A stretch of 34,792 nt of DNA from Chamaesiphon polymorphus CCALA 037 (GTDB lineage: Bacteria > Cyanobacteriota > Cyanobacteriia > Cyanobacteriales > Chamaesiphonaceae): assembly GCF_003003845.1 (NCBI RefSeq), contig NZ_PVWO01000010.1, forward strand, positions 1 to 34,792, read 5' to 3'. Position numbers and translations under genes: made by a program. A model generated the notes under the pieces. The model saw nothing but the letters and a program-made list of their open reading frames with translations, was not told where the DNA came from and ran no database searches. Shown here one piece after another: positions 10,001 to 17,610 of this stretch; the first letter of the stretch is position 1; each line of letters begins with the position of its first letter.

Positions 10001-11471
10001 CGACATCTGGGAATCATTAGTTGTTATGCAACCAGATTCCGCCGATCTGCAAATACTCACAGCATATATAGTACCACTGGCGAACCAAACCCTTTCGATC
10101 GCCGAAATTCACAATTTTATCAAGCAAAAAGTACCAGCTCACATGGTGCCTACTGCCTATCTCTTATTATCCGCACTACCGATTGCCGTTGATGGCACCA
10201 TCAATGCCCACGCGCTACCCCTACCAGACTTATTATGCCAGCCAGAGTCAACAACCTTTGTCGCGGCTCAGGATGAGCTAGAGAGCCAGCTCACTGAGAT
10301 TTGGGAGACTACTCTAAACGTTCGATCGATCGGTATTACCGACAACTTTTTTGACCTAGGGGGAAATTCCCTCACCGCTGTACGCTTATTCGCCCAGATA
10401 GCCACAACTTTCGATAAAAATCTGCCCCTATCGATCTTGTTAAAAGCCCCCACCATCGAGCAATTAGCCACAGTTATTCGTCAGGATCTAGCTTCAGAGA
10501 TTTGGTCGCCCTTAGTAGAACTCCAAAAGGGTAGCTCGAAACAAGCTCTGTTTTGTATTCATGGCGGTGGATTTAACGTGCTAATTTATCGACATTTAGC
10601 TCTCAATCTCGATCCCGATTTTAGTGTTTATGGATTACAAGCGCGGGGACTGGACAACGATCGACCACTAGTCGATCGATTGGAGGAAATGGCCGCAGAT
10701 TATATTAACGAAATCCAGCGCGTTCAGCCCGAAGGCCCTTATCTATTAGCAGGTCTGTCCAACGGCGGTCATATTGCCCTAGAAATGGCTCAACAGCTTC
10801 AAGCTAGGGGACAAACTGTGGCTTTAGTTGCCATGTTTGATAGCTATGGGCCAGGAGGAGTTAAGCTTTTAGCCCCCTTCCCCCGATTGTTGTCTTCGTT
10901 TTGGTATGTATTGCAGTATAGTGTGCCGAGATCGATCTTTCAATCGCAACAGTCAGGACAAAATGAGATCGCGACCAAGCTACAAAATGCGATCGATCGA
11001 CTGTTTCGCTCCAGAGAAACATCGATGACTATAGAGCAAAATTCAGAGCGACATCTCGAACATCAAGACACCTTCACTGATGGATCGAATTTGCTCGATC
11101 GCAATATGAATCGTCTCAGTAGCTATGTTTTAGAACATTCTCCTTGGGCATTTTTTAGACCCTCAGCTCAACTCAAAGACAGTAAAGATTCGATTGCTAG
11201 TACGCTTAAAAAACTGGAAGAATCCTATCGCAAAGCATACAAAATCTACGCTCCTCAGCCCTATCGAGGAAAAATAACCGTCTTTCGAGCAATGGAAACC
11301 CCGCCAGGTTATCAACTAGATGCCACGTTGGGATGGAAAAAGATTGCTAAGAATGGAGTTGAAATATACAAAATACCTGGAGATCATACCTCAATTATGG
11401 AATCGCCAATTTTAGCTCAGAAAATGCAAGTTTGCATCGAACAAGCCCTCGCCAACCAATGTTTGCCATGA
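7002..11471 (+). CDS. Terminal NRPS: TubC docking-C-A(degenerate)-PCP-TE
   Basis: This 1489-residue protein starts with a TubC-type docking domain (1-55). The condensation domain has SFAQQRLWFL, RHEVLRTTF and IGFFSNTLLLR, but its active-site motif reads HCIICDG (H208, C209, D213), with Cys at the catalytic second His. The adenylation domain (about 540-1075) is in frame but badly eroded. The P-loop region is YPSQTDSKPIG (691-701), the amine-anchoring Asp aligns with E736, YGPTE is YSLPE (867-871), TGD is TGE, and the A10 Lys aligns with T1066. It also carries an extra segment of roughly 35 residues containing a double-hairpin DNA repeat. The carrier is intact (LGGNSL, S1123). The thioesterase looks active (GLSNGG S1253, D1280, H1462). 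It should receive the peptide and release it. Its own amino acid is probably not loaded in cis. No stop codons interrupt the frame. Confidence 0.93.
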   Translation: MNKVDELLLELRSRDVRVWVDGDKLRYKAPKETLSPELLDRVKVNKTEIIAFLQDATAQANSQLPPIVAIDRHDRLSLSFAQQRLWFLHQFEPDSSSSNMPVVVRIEGSLDVDLLARSITEVFSRHEVLRTTFLAVDGQPTVSIAPPTPIDLPVIDLQHLPQPERDTEAARLATDEACAPFDLENGPILRVKLLRLSDRESLFIWNLHCIICDGASSDIFYQDLTAIYAALLAGKPAPLKDLPIQYVDFAHWQRQWLQGEVLDSQLKYWQQKLAHLPRSIKLPTDRVRPPNMQTYRGDRAARMLPRAINTALNTLSQEMGSTLFMVLLSAFGLLLHRYSMQEDLLINFASAGRSQMETEGLIGFFSNTLLLRTDFGGNPTFRELLTRVRQESLGAYAHQDIPFEKLIEELRPEENQSRSSLFQIKFALNPPWSEGRGMASVHLPDVTFTSLFGYIYHGKTKYDLTLVMREQDEGLGYVFDYNADLFESSTIDRMLDHFQNLLEGILANPDRYLSELPLLSLAEQQQLLQSWDKTKTSRSDLSFVHEAFEDWVDRTPDAIALVYEQTQLTYRELNCQANQLAHYLKSLGVIPGTHIGICLERSPAALVTLLSIQKLGATCIPIDPATSDAQIAEILTDAQANILVIQSSLDRIIDNSVKTIDLDSSWEAISPQPQTSPDFHSTSTQPAYILYPSQTDSKPIGVSIGHQGIIQLANLGEGIELTDSDVSLQSSSLASEVAIFEIWGSLLNGATIAILPQYVSIGQRFKPPLVMQSPPTRTNYSKDNSLSELDGILFSQLSTLSDIGKVLQQHRVTTVWLPTRLLHQLAIEQIEALKSLRQIFTGGDALSPQLVKKLAQDLPDCQLINTYSLPENTGLTCYNPAVTLPSTNTSISIGRAIAYSQALILDSYRQPVPIGIVGNLYIGGDKLAQGYFNRPELTASKFITHPFDPKPEARLYQTGELARYLPDGSIEIVGHTESIAKIYGLQIEVARIETALSQHPDIWESLVVMQPDSADLQILTAYIVPLANQTLSIAEIHNFIKQKVPAHMVPTAYLLLSALPIAVDGTINAHALPLPDLLCQPESTTFVAAQDELESQLTEIWETTLNVRSIGITDNFFDLGGNSLTAVRLFAQIATTFDKNLPLSILLKAPTIEQLATVIRQDLASEIWSPLVELQKGSSKQALFCIHGGGFNVLIYRHLALNLDPDFSVYGLQARGLDNDRPLVDRLEEMAADYINEIQRVQPEGPYLLAGLSNGGHIALEMAQQLQARGQTVALVAMFDSYGPGGVKLLAPFPRLLSSFWYVLQYSVPRSIFQSQQSGQNEIATKLQNAIDRLFRSRETSMTIEQNSERHLEHQDTFTDGSNLLDRNMNRLSSYVLEHSPWAFFRPSAQLKDSKDSIASTLKKLEESYRKAYKIYAPQPYRGKITVFRAMETPPGYQLDATLGWKKIAKNGVEIYKIPGDHTSIMESPILAQKMQVCIEQALANQCLP
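9290..9335. repeat. Double-hairpin short interspersed repeat inside the NRPS adenylation domain
   Basis: Two adjacent inverted repeats are visible. One is the perfect 14-bp palindrome GCGGTTTAAACCGC (9290-9303). The other is AGTCCGCCTACGCGGACT (9318-9335), with 7-bp arms around a CTAC loop. The pair, separated by a short spacer, matches my recollection of a small repeat common in Nostoc-type cyanobacteria, but I could not verify this. It is translated in frame into a proline/arginine-rich stretch (KPPLVMQSPPTRTN) within an adenylation-domain loop. I saw no second copy in the window. Confidence 0.75.
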
Positions 11472-12799
11472 AACCAAGCATAAAATTATGGGCCATCTTG
11501 GGTCTACTAGCTATGGCGATTGTATTTGTTGGGCGGATTGGCTGGAAAAAATGGTTGTCGATTAAATCCGATCCATTGCCCCCTAACGCAACTGTTGCTG
11601 GCAATAGCAGTATTTTGGGCGGGCACTATTATCAAGTCTCGATTCCACCATCTCCAGAAGATAATTACCAATCAGCAGACTATCGCATATGGATTCCCCA
11701 GGATGTCCGTACAATTCGGGGTTTAATCGTCAAGCAACATGGCTGCGGCGATGCCGCAGCAGCAACAGGACTCGACCATGCTAACGACTTCCAGTGGCAA
11801 TCGCTAGCTCGAAAACATCACTTTGCGCTGCTCGGTACTAAACTGCCTACGGGAAATCTTCCCTGTGAGAATTGGGCACTGATAAATTACGGTTCTGGAG
11901 CAGCTTTTGTCAAAGCACTTCATGCTTTGGCTCAAAAGAGTCAACATCCAGAACTCGAACGGGTGCCTTGGGCACTGTGGGGACATTCTGGCGGCGCAGA
12001 CTGGGTAACCCAGATGCTGCAACAATATCCAGAACGTACTATTGCCGTAATTGCGGCACGAGGTGGAGCTTTTAACCTCCTCGGTACCAACCCCACATTA
12101 GTAACAACACCAGTTCTCTTTGCCCTAGGTGAGAAAGATAAAATGATTGTTAAAGAAACCCAAGATCTGCCGAAACAGGTATTTCAACGTTACCGAAAAT
12201 TAGATGCATTGTGGGCATTGGCGGTAGAAGCTCAAACTGGTCATGAAACTAGCGATACCCGACAGCTATCGATTCCTTATTTAGACTCAATTCTAACATT
12301 ACGGCTACCAGAGGATGGAAACGATCTCCGACCGATCGATCGATCTCAAGGTTGGCTGGGTAATATAGTTACACAGCAGGTTACTCCTGCTAATCAATCT
12401 GGTGGAAATCAGGTTGAAGTGGCTTGGCTACCGAATCAGGAAACAGCGCGCAAATGGCAGCAATATGTCACAACAGGTAAAATTTTGCCAACTCAGAAAC
12501 CTATGGTACCAAATCAGGTAAAAGCTACAAGAACTGAGCCAACAACAGTCTTGCTAACTTGGAGTTATCAGCCAGATCTCGCAAATGGATTACCCTCTTT
12601 TCGGATTTATCGAAATAACTTATCGATCGCGACTTTTAAGGAACAAGGGCATAATTTTGGTGATGCCCCAGAGCAGCCAAATATAGTACTAAAGTTTCAA
12701 GACAAACAAGCTCCACTCGATGCTATTTACTCAGTGGGTGCTTTTAACGATCTAGGTGAAAGCATCTCCCAAAAAATAGAGCCGATTGGAAACAGATAA
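11468..12799 (+). CDS. Membrane-anchored alpha/beta hydrolase with C-terminal Fn3-like domain
   Basis: I chose the ATG at 11468 because it overlaps the NRPS stop (ATGA), giving 443 residues; in-frame ATGs at 11432 and 11459 are alternatives. The N-terminus (residues about 6-23) is a single hydrophobic anchor or uncleaved signal, so the catalytic part is probably extracytoplasmic. The hydrolase core has the nucleophile elbow GHSGG (Ser174) and a likely catalytic His in TGHETSDT (His259). An oxyanion-side segment, KQHGCGDA, precedes them. Residues about 350-440 (TVLLTWSYQP, FRIYRNN, YSVGAFNDLGES) look like a fibronectin-type beta-sandwich. Tight coupling to the NRPS suggests a job in product maturation, deacylation or self-protection after export, but no substrate can be inferred. 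Confidence 0.8.
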   Translation: MKPSIKLWAILGLLAMAIVFVGRIGWKKWLSIKSDPLPPNATVAGNSSILGGHYYQVSIPPSPEDNYQSADYRIWIPQDVRTIRGLIVKQHGCGDAAAATGLDHANDFQWQSLARKHHFALLGTKLPTGNLPCENWALINYGSGAAFVKALHALAQKSQHPELERVPWALWGHSGGADWVTQMLQQYPERTIAVIAARGGAFNLLGTNPTLVTTPVLFALGEKDKMIVKETQDLPKQVFQRYRKLDALWALAVEAQTGHETSDTRQLSIPYLDSILTLRLPEDGNDLRPIDRSQGWLGNIVTQQVTPANQSGGNQVEVAWLPNQETARKWQQYVTTGKILPTQKPMVPNQVKATRTEPTTVLLTWSYQPDLANGLPSFRIYRNNLSIATFKEQGHNFGDAPEQPNIVLKFQDKQAPLDAIYSVGAFNDLGESISQKIEPIGNR

Positions 12800-12844
12800 A
12801 AATTAGATAGTTTAGAACATTGTTTTATACAGGTAGATACTTCC

Positions 12845-14626
12845 GTGATTCATTTCTTTTCCAAATTTCTATATGTTATCCAAGGAAAATACAAAGCTCT
12901 AACCTTTCTACTATTTCTATTTATTTTGACATCTTTCTTGGAAGTAGTTGGGGTTGGTATCGTCGGACCTTTCATTTCGATCGCAACTAATCCGGTAGCG
13001 ATCCATCAAAATCTTTGGGCGAGTAGCATCTATTCAGGACTGCATTTAACTTCTGATAGTCAGTTTATATCTGTCTTTGGCTTGGGGATAATCATCATAT
13101 TTTACATTAAGGTATTTATTAATTTCAGTTCTCAAAAATATATCTTTGAATTTGGCTATAATCAGCAAGCAGAGATAGCTTTGAGACTTATGAAAGCATA
13201 TATGACAGCTCCTTATACATTTCATCTTAAACGTAATAGTGCAGATCTGATTCAAAACATCAACAACGAAACCAATCGTTTTGCAAATGGGCTAATGATG
13301 CCATTGTTAACTTCTGTTTCTAATGCTTTAATTTCCTTGGCATTGTTATGCCTAATGATTAAGACCGATCCGCTAGCTTTTGTTACAATTATAGGAGTTT
13401 TAATGATTGCTTTCATGGGGATCTACGCATTGAAAAATCCCCTAAAACGTTGGGGGCAAGAATCCTCAGAAGCAGGTGCCAAGATCATTCAAGCCATCAA
13501 TCACGGTTTAGGGGGTTTAAAGGAAACGAAAGTTATTGGGTGTGAATCTTATTTTGAAAATCAGCTACATGAGCAAGTTAAGAAGTATGGCGTAAGTACA
13601 TCATTAGCTAACAGTTTCTCCAATCTGCCACGTTATATGATCGAAGCTTTTCTTGTTACTTTTCTGATTTTATTCACAATCATATTTATCAGTACTAATA
13701 AAGATCCTCAAAACCTTAATTCAGTTTTGGGAATTTTTGCTATTGCTTCCATTCGGTTATTACCATCTGTGAGTAATCTAACTTCGTCTATCAATGGCAT
13801 AAGGTATAATGCATTTTCACTCGACAAAATCTATTTTGATTTCCAAGAATTAGCAAATGAAAATAATAAAATTTTAGATCTTTCTTGCGGAAGGATGGAT
13901 TCCTTGAATAATAAAGAGCTGAGTTCATTTGGAGATCGAGTCTCATTAAATAACATTCACTATCGATATCCTAATGCAGCTAATATTGCCTTAGAAAACG
14001 TTTCTATGACAATTCGCAAAGGTCAATCGATTGGACTTATTGGTAAGTCTGGAGCTGGTAAAACAACGTTAGTAGATATCATTTTAGGTCTACTTGCGCC
14101 TGAGAGTGGCGATATTACGGTTGATGGTGTTTCTATATACCCAAATTTACGCTCTTGGCAAAATATGCTCGGTTACGTACCTCAATCTATTTTTTTAACT
14201 GATGATACACTACAGCAAAACATTGCTTTTGGTGTTCCTAATCATTTAATCGATCCAGACCGTCTGTGGAGAGCAGTTGAAGTAGCTCAATTATCAGATT
14301 ATGTAAAACAATTGCCACAAGGATTAGAAACTAAAGTTGGCGAACGTGGAGTTCTATTATCTGGTGGACAAAGGCAACGAGTAGGGATTGCACGAGCCAT
14401 TTATCACGAACGTGAAGTTTTAGTATTTGATGAAGCAACGGCTGCACTTGATAACGAAACTGAGGCATTAGTTACCGAATCAATTAAATCTTTGAGTGGT
14501 ACTAAAACCATAATTATTATTGCCCATCGCCTCACGACAATAGAACATTGCGATATCATCTATCTATTAGATAAAGGCACAATCGTCAAATCTGGTAATT
14601 ATGAAGAGGTTACTATGAAAAGATAA
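12845..14626 (+). CDS. ABC exporter, fused TMD-NBD (PglK/MsbA-like)
   Basis: This 593-residue half-transporter has an N-terminal membrane domain of about six helices (residues 20-320; early segment FLEVVGVGIVGPFISI) and a C-terminal ATPase. Walker A is GKSGAGKTT (400-408), the signature LSGGQ (505-509), Walker B VFDEA (D529, E530) and the H-loop His561, so it should be an active exporter as a homodimer. The start is GTG at 12845, with no convincing Shine-Dalgarno. PglK-type members flip lipid-linked glycans, and related exporters move peptides or lipids. It lies 45 bp after the NRPS-linked hydrolase and first in the polysaccharide locus, so it could serve either. Base composition is AT-rich, like the genes that follow. 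Confidence 0.92.
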   Translation: MIHFFSKFLYVIQGKYKALTFLLFLFILTSFLEVVGVGIVGPFISIATNPVAIHQNLWASSIYSGLHLTSDSQFISVFGLGIIIIFYIKVFINFSSQKYIFEFGYNQQAEIALRLMKAYMTAPYTFHLKRNSADLIQNINNETNRFANGLMMPLLTSVSNALISLALLCLMIKTDPLAFVTIIGVLMIAFMGIYALKNPLKRWGQESSEAGAKIIQAINHGLGGLKETKVIGCESYFENQLHEQVKKYGVSTSLANSFSNLPRYMIEAFLVTFLILFTIIFISTNKDPQNLNSVLGIFAIASIRLLPSVSNLTSSINGIRYNAFSLDKIYFDFQELANENNKILDLSCGRMDSLNNKELSSFGDRVSLNNIHYRYPNAANIALENVSMTIRKGQSIGLIGKSGAGKTTLVDIILGLLAPESGDITVDGVSIYPNLRSWQNMLGYVPQSIFLTDDTLQQNIAFGVPNHLIDPDRLWRAVEVAQLSDYVKQLPQGLETKVGERGVLLSGGQRQRVGIARAIYHEREVLVFDEATAALDNETEALVTESIKSLSGTKTIIIIAHRLTTIEHCDIIYLLDKGTIVKSGNYEEVTMKR

Positions 14627-14713
14627 AGATTGTTAATGTTAGTTTATTAATGGAAATAAATATTATTTGTGATTAACTCATATTTAAAAAGTGAAAGATA
14701 AAAAGACAAGAAA

Positions 14714-15550
14714 ATGAATGATTCAATTGAAGTTTTAATTATGACTGCTAGCATCAATCCTGGCAAAACTCGCGATGTGGCTATTAAAGATCCACAAGAA
14801 CGCTTATTTGAATATATTGCTAGCTTAGTAGCTTGGCTTGAGCTAACTAAGATAAAGAAGATTGTTTTTTGTGAAAATACTAATTGTCAATATGATTTTA
14901 GTAGAATCATAGAATTTGCCAGTAACCAAGGAAAAACATTAGAGGTTTTGATATTTAGTGGGAATGCTAAAGCTCAAAAATATGGAAAAGGCTATGGCGA
15001 AGGCGAAATCATTAAATATGCTCTTCGACATAGCAAATACTTGAGCAATACAACGAATTTTTACAAAATAACAGGACGCCTGTTTGTCAAAAACTTTGAT
15101 GAAATCCAAAGCTATCATCAGCATTTTGCGAATGTATTTCAGTATCCAGCATTTTCACCCGAACACGATCCATTTATCGGTATGTCGCCTAAAAAATCCG
15201 AAACTTTAGTAGAGCAGTTTAGACACATATTTAGATTCTTATATGTATTTTTAGGTAGAGGAAAAGGCAGAGGTCCACATGATTATACAAAGCATGTTGT
15301 CACATCATTTTATAAATCGAATGTTAATTTTTATAGAAAAAATTTAATTGACTCATACAAAAGAGTAGACGAAGAAAAAAGTTATATCATCGAACATGTG
15401 TTTTATGAAGATATTCTATACAAAGATTTTAACTTATTTTTGAAACCATTAACTATTATTGGAAGAAGTGGCTCAACCGGAGGAATATACATTGAAGGAG
15501 AAAACTATCCTGAAGAGATCGAGAAACTTGCAATGACTTTCTTACTTTAA
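14714..15550 (+). CDS. Unrecognised protein of the polysaccharide locus, possibly a glycosyltransferase
   Basis: I do not recognise this 278-residue protein confidently. It has no signal peptide or membrane span. The N-terminus (IEVLIMTASINPG) could be the first strand of a nucleotide-sugar-binding fold. KIKKIVFCENTN and the segment KGYGEGEIIKYALRHS...FYKITGRLFVKNF resemble blocks I associate with capsule-biosynthesis glycosyltransferase-like proteins, with KITGR being the most distinctive. It lies 87 bp after the ABC exporter and 19 bp before a GT2 gene, and is strongly AT-rich. A glycosyl- or related transferase is the best guess from context only. Confidence 0.6.
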   Translation: MNDSIEVLIMTASINPGKTRDVAIKDPQERLFEYIASLVAWLELTKIKKIVFCENTNCQYDFSRIIEFASNQGKTLEVLIFSGNAKAQKYGKGYGEGEIIKYALRHSKYLSNTTNFYKITGRLFVKNFDEIQSYHQHFANVFQYPAFSPEHDPFIGMSPKKSETLVEQFRHIFRFLYVFLGRGKGRGPHDYTKHVVTSFYKSNVNFYRKNLIDSYKRVDEEKSYIIEHVFYEDILYKDFNLFLKPLTIIGRSGSTGGIYIEGENYPEEIEKLAMTFLL

Positions 15551-15569
15551 GTATTTTATCAATAAATAT

Positions 15570-16523
15570 ATGAAAGAAGATCCTCTTATTTCTATTGCGA
15601 TAGCAACATATAATGGCGAAGCATTTTTACGCGAACAGTTAGATTCGATATATAGTCAAACGTATAAAAATATTGAAATCATAGTGACAGATGATTGCTC
15701 TGTAGACTCAACACCGCAAATCCTCGAAGAATATTGTCAAAAATATGGATTAAGATATTATCTTAACGAATGCAATCTAGGTTTTTTAAAGAACTTTGAG
15801 CAAGCAATATCCTTGTGTAACGGTGAATACATTGCACTTTGCGACCAAGATGATGTTTGGATCGATCGTAAAATTGAGCTAGAGTTGAGTAGCCTTTTAC
15901 AAGTTGAAAGTAGTGTTGGCAAAAATATGCCAGTATTAGTTTTTTCAGATCTTCAAATTGTAAATTCTGAAATGAAGACCATTTCTGATTTATTTTATAA
16001 TCCACCAAACTTCGACCCAAATAAAACTGATTACAATCATTTGTTGGTTCAGAATGTTGTGGTAGGATGTACTGTACTTTTTAATCGATCTCTCAAAAAT
16101 ATTGCTCTTCCAATACCAATTGATGCAATGTATCACGATCACTGGCTGGCGATAGTAGCGTCTATTTTTGGCAAGATTAGATTTCTCGATCTCAAAACAG
16201 TTCACTATCGGCAACATCTGGAAAACTGTATTGGTGCAGGGAACAGAGAAAGTAGTTATCTTTGGGATACGCTTAAAAGAGTCATTAAACTTTTTTTATT
16301 GCCTTTTGATAATCAAAAATTTAGAGCGACTTTTGAATGTCAATTCAGGCTTTCAAGAGAAATTTGTAAGTTTAATAATCTTCCTGTCGAAATCTATGAA
16401 ACATGTAATTTTTGGGGTAACTTACAAAATAGTAGTTTCTTCAGCAGAAAATATAAACTGATCGGCAAGAAATTATTGCGTCATACAATACTTGACAAAG
16501 TGGAAATGATAGTTCGATTGTGA
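15570..16523 (+). CDS. Family 2 glycosyltransferase
   Basis: This 317-residue GT-A fold enzyme begins ISIAIATYNGEAFLREQLDSI, followed by VTDDCSVDST (nucleotide-sugar-binding Asp pair) and CDQDDVW (residues 91-97), the DxD-like metal site. A His pair in MYHDHWLA probably lies near the active site, as in rhamnosyl- and galactosyltransferases of this subgroup. It would transfer a sugar to a growing repeat unit in the cytoplasm. The C-terminal 100 residues are basic and may contact the membrane. It is related to the proteins at 16646 and 18589 but more distant from them than they are from each other. Confidence 0.9.
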   Translation: MKEDPLISIAIATYNGEAFLREQLDSIYSQTYKNIEIIVTDDCSVDSTPQILEEYCQKYGLRYYLNECNLGFLKNFEQAISLCNGEYIALCDQDDVWIDRKIELELSSLLQVESSVGKNMPVLVFSDLQIVNSEMKTISDLFYNPPNFDPNKTDYNHLLVQNVVVGCTVLFNRSLKNIALPIPIDAMYHDHWLAIVASIFGKIRFLDLKTVHYRQHLENCIGAGNRESSYLWDTLKRVIKLFLLPFDNQKFRATFECQFRLSREICKFNNLPVEIYETCNFWGNLQNSSFFSRKYKLIGKKLLRHTILDKVEMIVRL

Positions 16524-16645
16524 CCGGATACTTAGCATCTATTGTATTTTTAGAGTTAGATCTCTCATGACATTGGTTCTAGATTACACTATTTTCACTC
16601 TAAATATTTCACAGATTAGACGTTCAGATTTTTATCTAAACAACC

Positions 16646-17581
16646 ATGCTATTTCCTCAAGTAAATATTCTTCTTTCCACTTTTAATGGAACACAATATC
16701 TTCGCGAACAGCTTGATAGTTTACTCAGTCAAGATTATCCAAATATATTTATTCATATTCGTGATGATGGATCGACTGATAATACCGTCGATCTACTAAT
16801 GTCATATCAAGAAAAATACAGCAATATAAGAGTAACAGTGGGAGAAAATCTTGGATATATTCGCAGTTTCTTTGAGCTAGTCCATAATTGTGAAGATCGT
16901 GAAACAGAACTTTACGCATTTTGCGATCAGGATGATGTTTGGAATCCTCAGAAAATTTCGCGTGCAGTTGAGAAGATCCAAATGTCTCCAGACCCTTCAA
17001 TGACTTTTTACTGTTCTCGGATGACTCTTGTAGATAGAGATATGAAATTTATTGGTGTTTCACCCAATCCAAGTCAAGTTGATTTTGGAAGTGCAATTAT
17101 GGGATTTACTTATGGATGTGCAGTTGTGATCGGCAATGGAATTAAGCAAATGTTTCTTCAGGCAAGCCCAGATGATATGTTAGCGCATGACTGGTGGGCT
17201 TGTCTTATAGCCGCTGCTTTTGGACATATTGTCTATGATGTCGAACCTCAAGTTAATTATCGACAACATAGTTCCAACGCATCTGGTGGTTATAGATCGG
17301 AGTTATTACCAAGATTGAAATTTAGAATCAAGGAATTATTGGAGCGGTTATTTAAAGGAAAACCCACTGTTGATTTTCTAAATCAAGCTGAAAAATTTAT
17401 CATGACGTATGATAATATACACATAGAAAAACGTTATATTATAGAAGAGCTTTTAATATTAAAAAAAGAAAATAATCAGATGGTTTCACGCTTGTGTTAC
17501 ATTTTTAATCCTAAATTACATGCTATTAATTCTGTAGACAATGCATTTTTAAAATTAACAATATTATTTGGCCGTCATTAA
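16646..17581 (+). CDS. Family 2 glycosyltransferase (paralogue A)
   Basis: This 311-residue GT2 enzyme has VNILLSTFNGTQYLREQLDSL, then IRDDGSTDNT and CDQDDVW (residues 93-99), then AHDWWACLIAAAFG. It matches the protein at 18589 in length and throughout the sequence, sharing QKISRAV, SPDPSMT, YDVEPQ and the C-terminal FLKL.ILFG block. About half the residues look identical by eye. A 122-bp AT-rich gap precedes it, in which I see no clear promoter. It is predicted to add one sugar to the polysaccharide repeat unit; donor and acceptor are unknown. Confidence 0.9.
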   Translation: MLFPQVNILLSTFNGTQYLREQLDSLLSQDYPNIFIHIRDDGSTDNTVDLLMSYQEKYSNIRVTVGENLGYIRSFFELVHNCEDRETELYAFCDQDDVWNPQKISRAVEKIQMSPDPSMTFYCSRMTLVDRDMKFIGVSPNPSQVDFGSAIMGFTYGCAVVIGNGIKQMFLQASPDDMLAHDWWACLIAAAFGHIVYDVEPQVNYRQHSSNASGGYRSELLPRLKFRIKELLERLFKGKPTVDFLNQAEKFIMTYDNIHIEKRYIIEELLILKKENNQMVSRLCYIFNPKLHAINSVDNAFLKLTILFGRH

Positions 17582-17610
17582 TAGTAATTGCACAATACAC
17601 TTAATTAATT

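Noticed and set aside
11432-11467. Upstream ATG extension of the hydrolase gene
   Set aside because: It would overlap the NRPS by 40 bases and place charged residues before the membrane anchor. The ATGA start at 11468 is the usual coupled arrangement.
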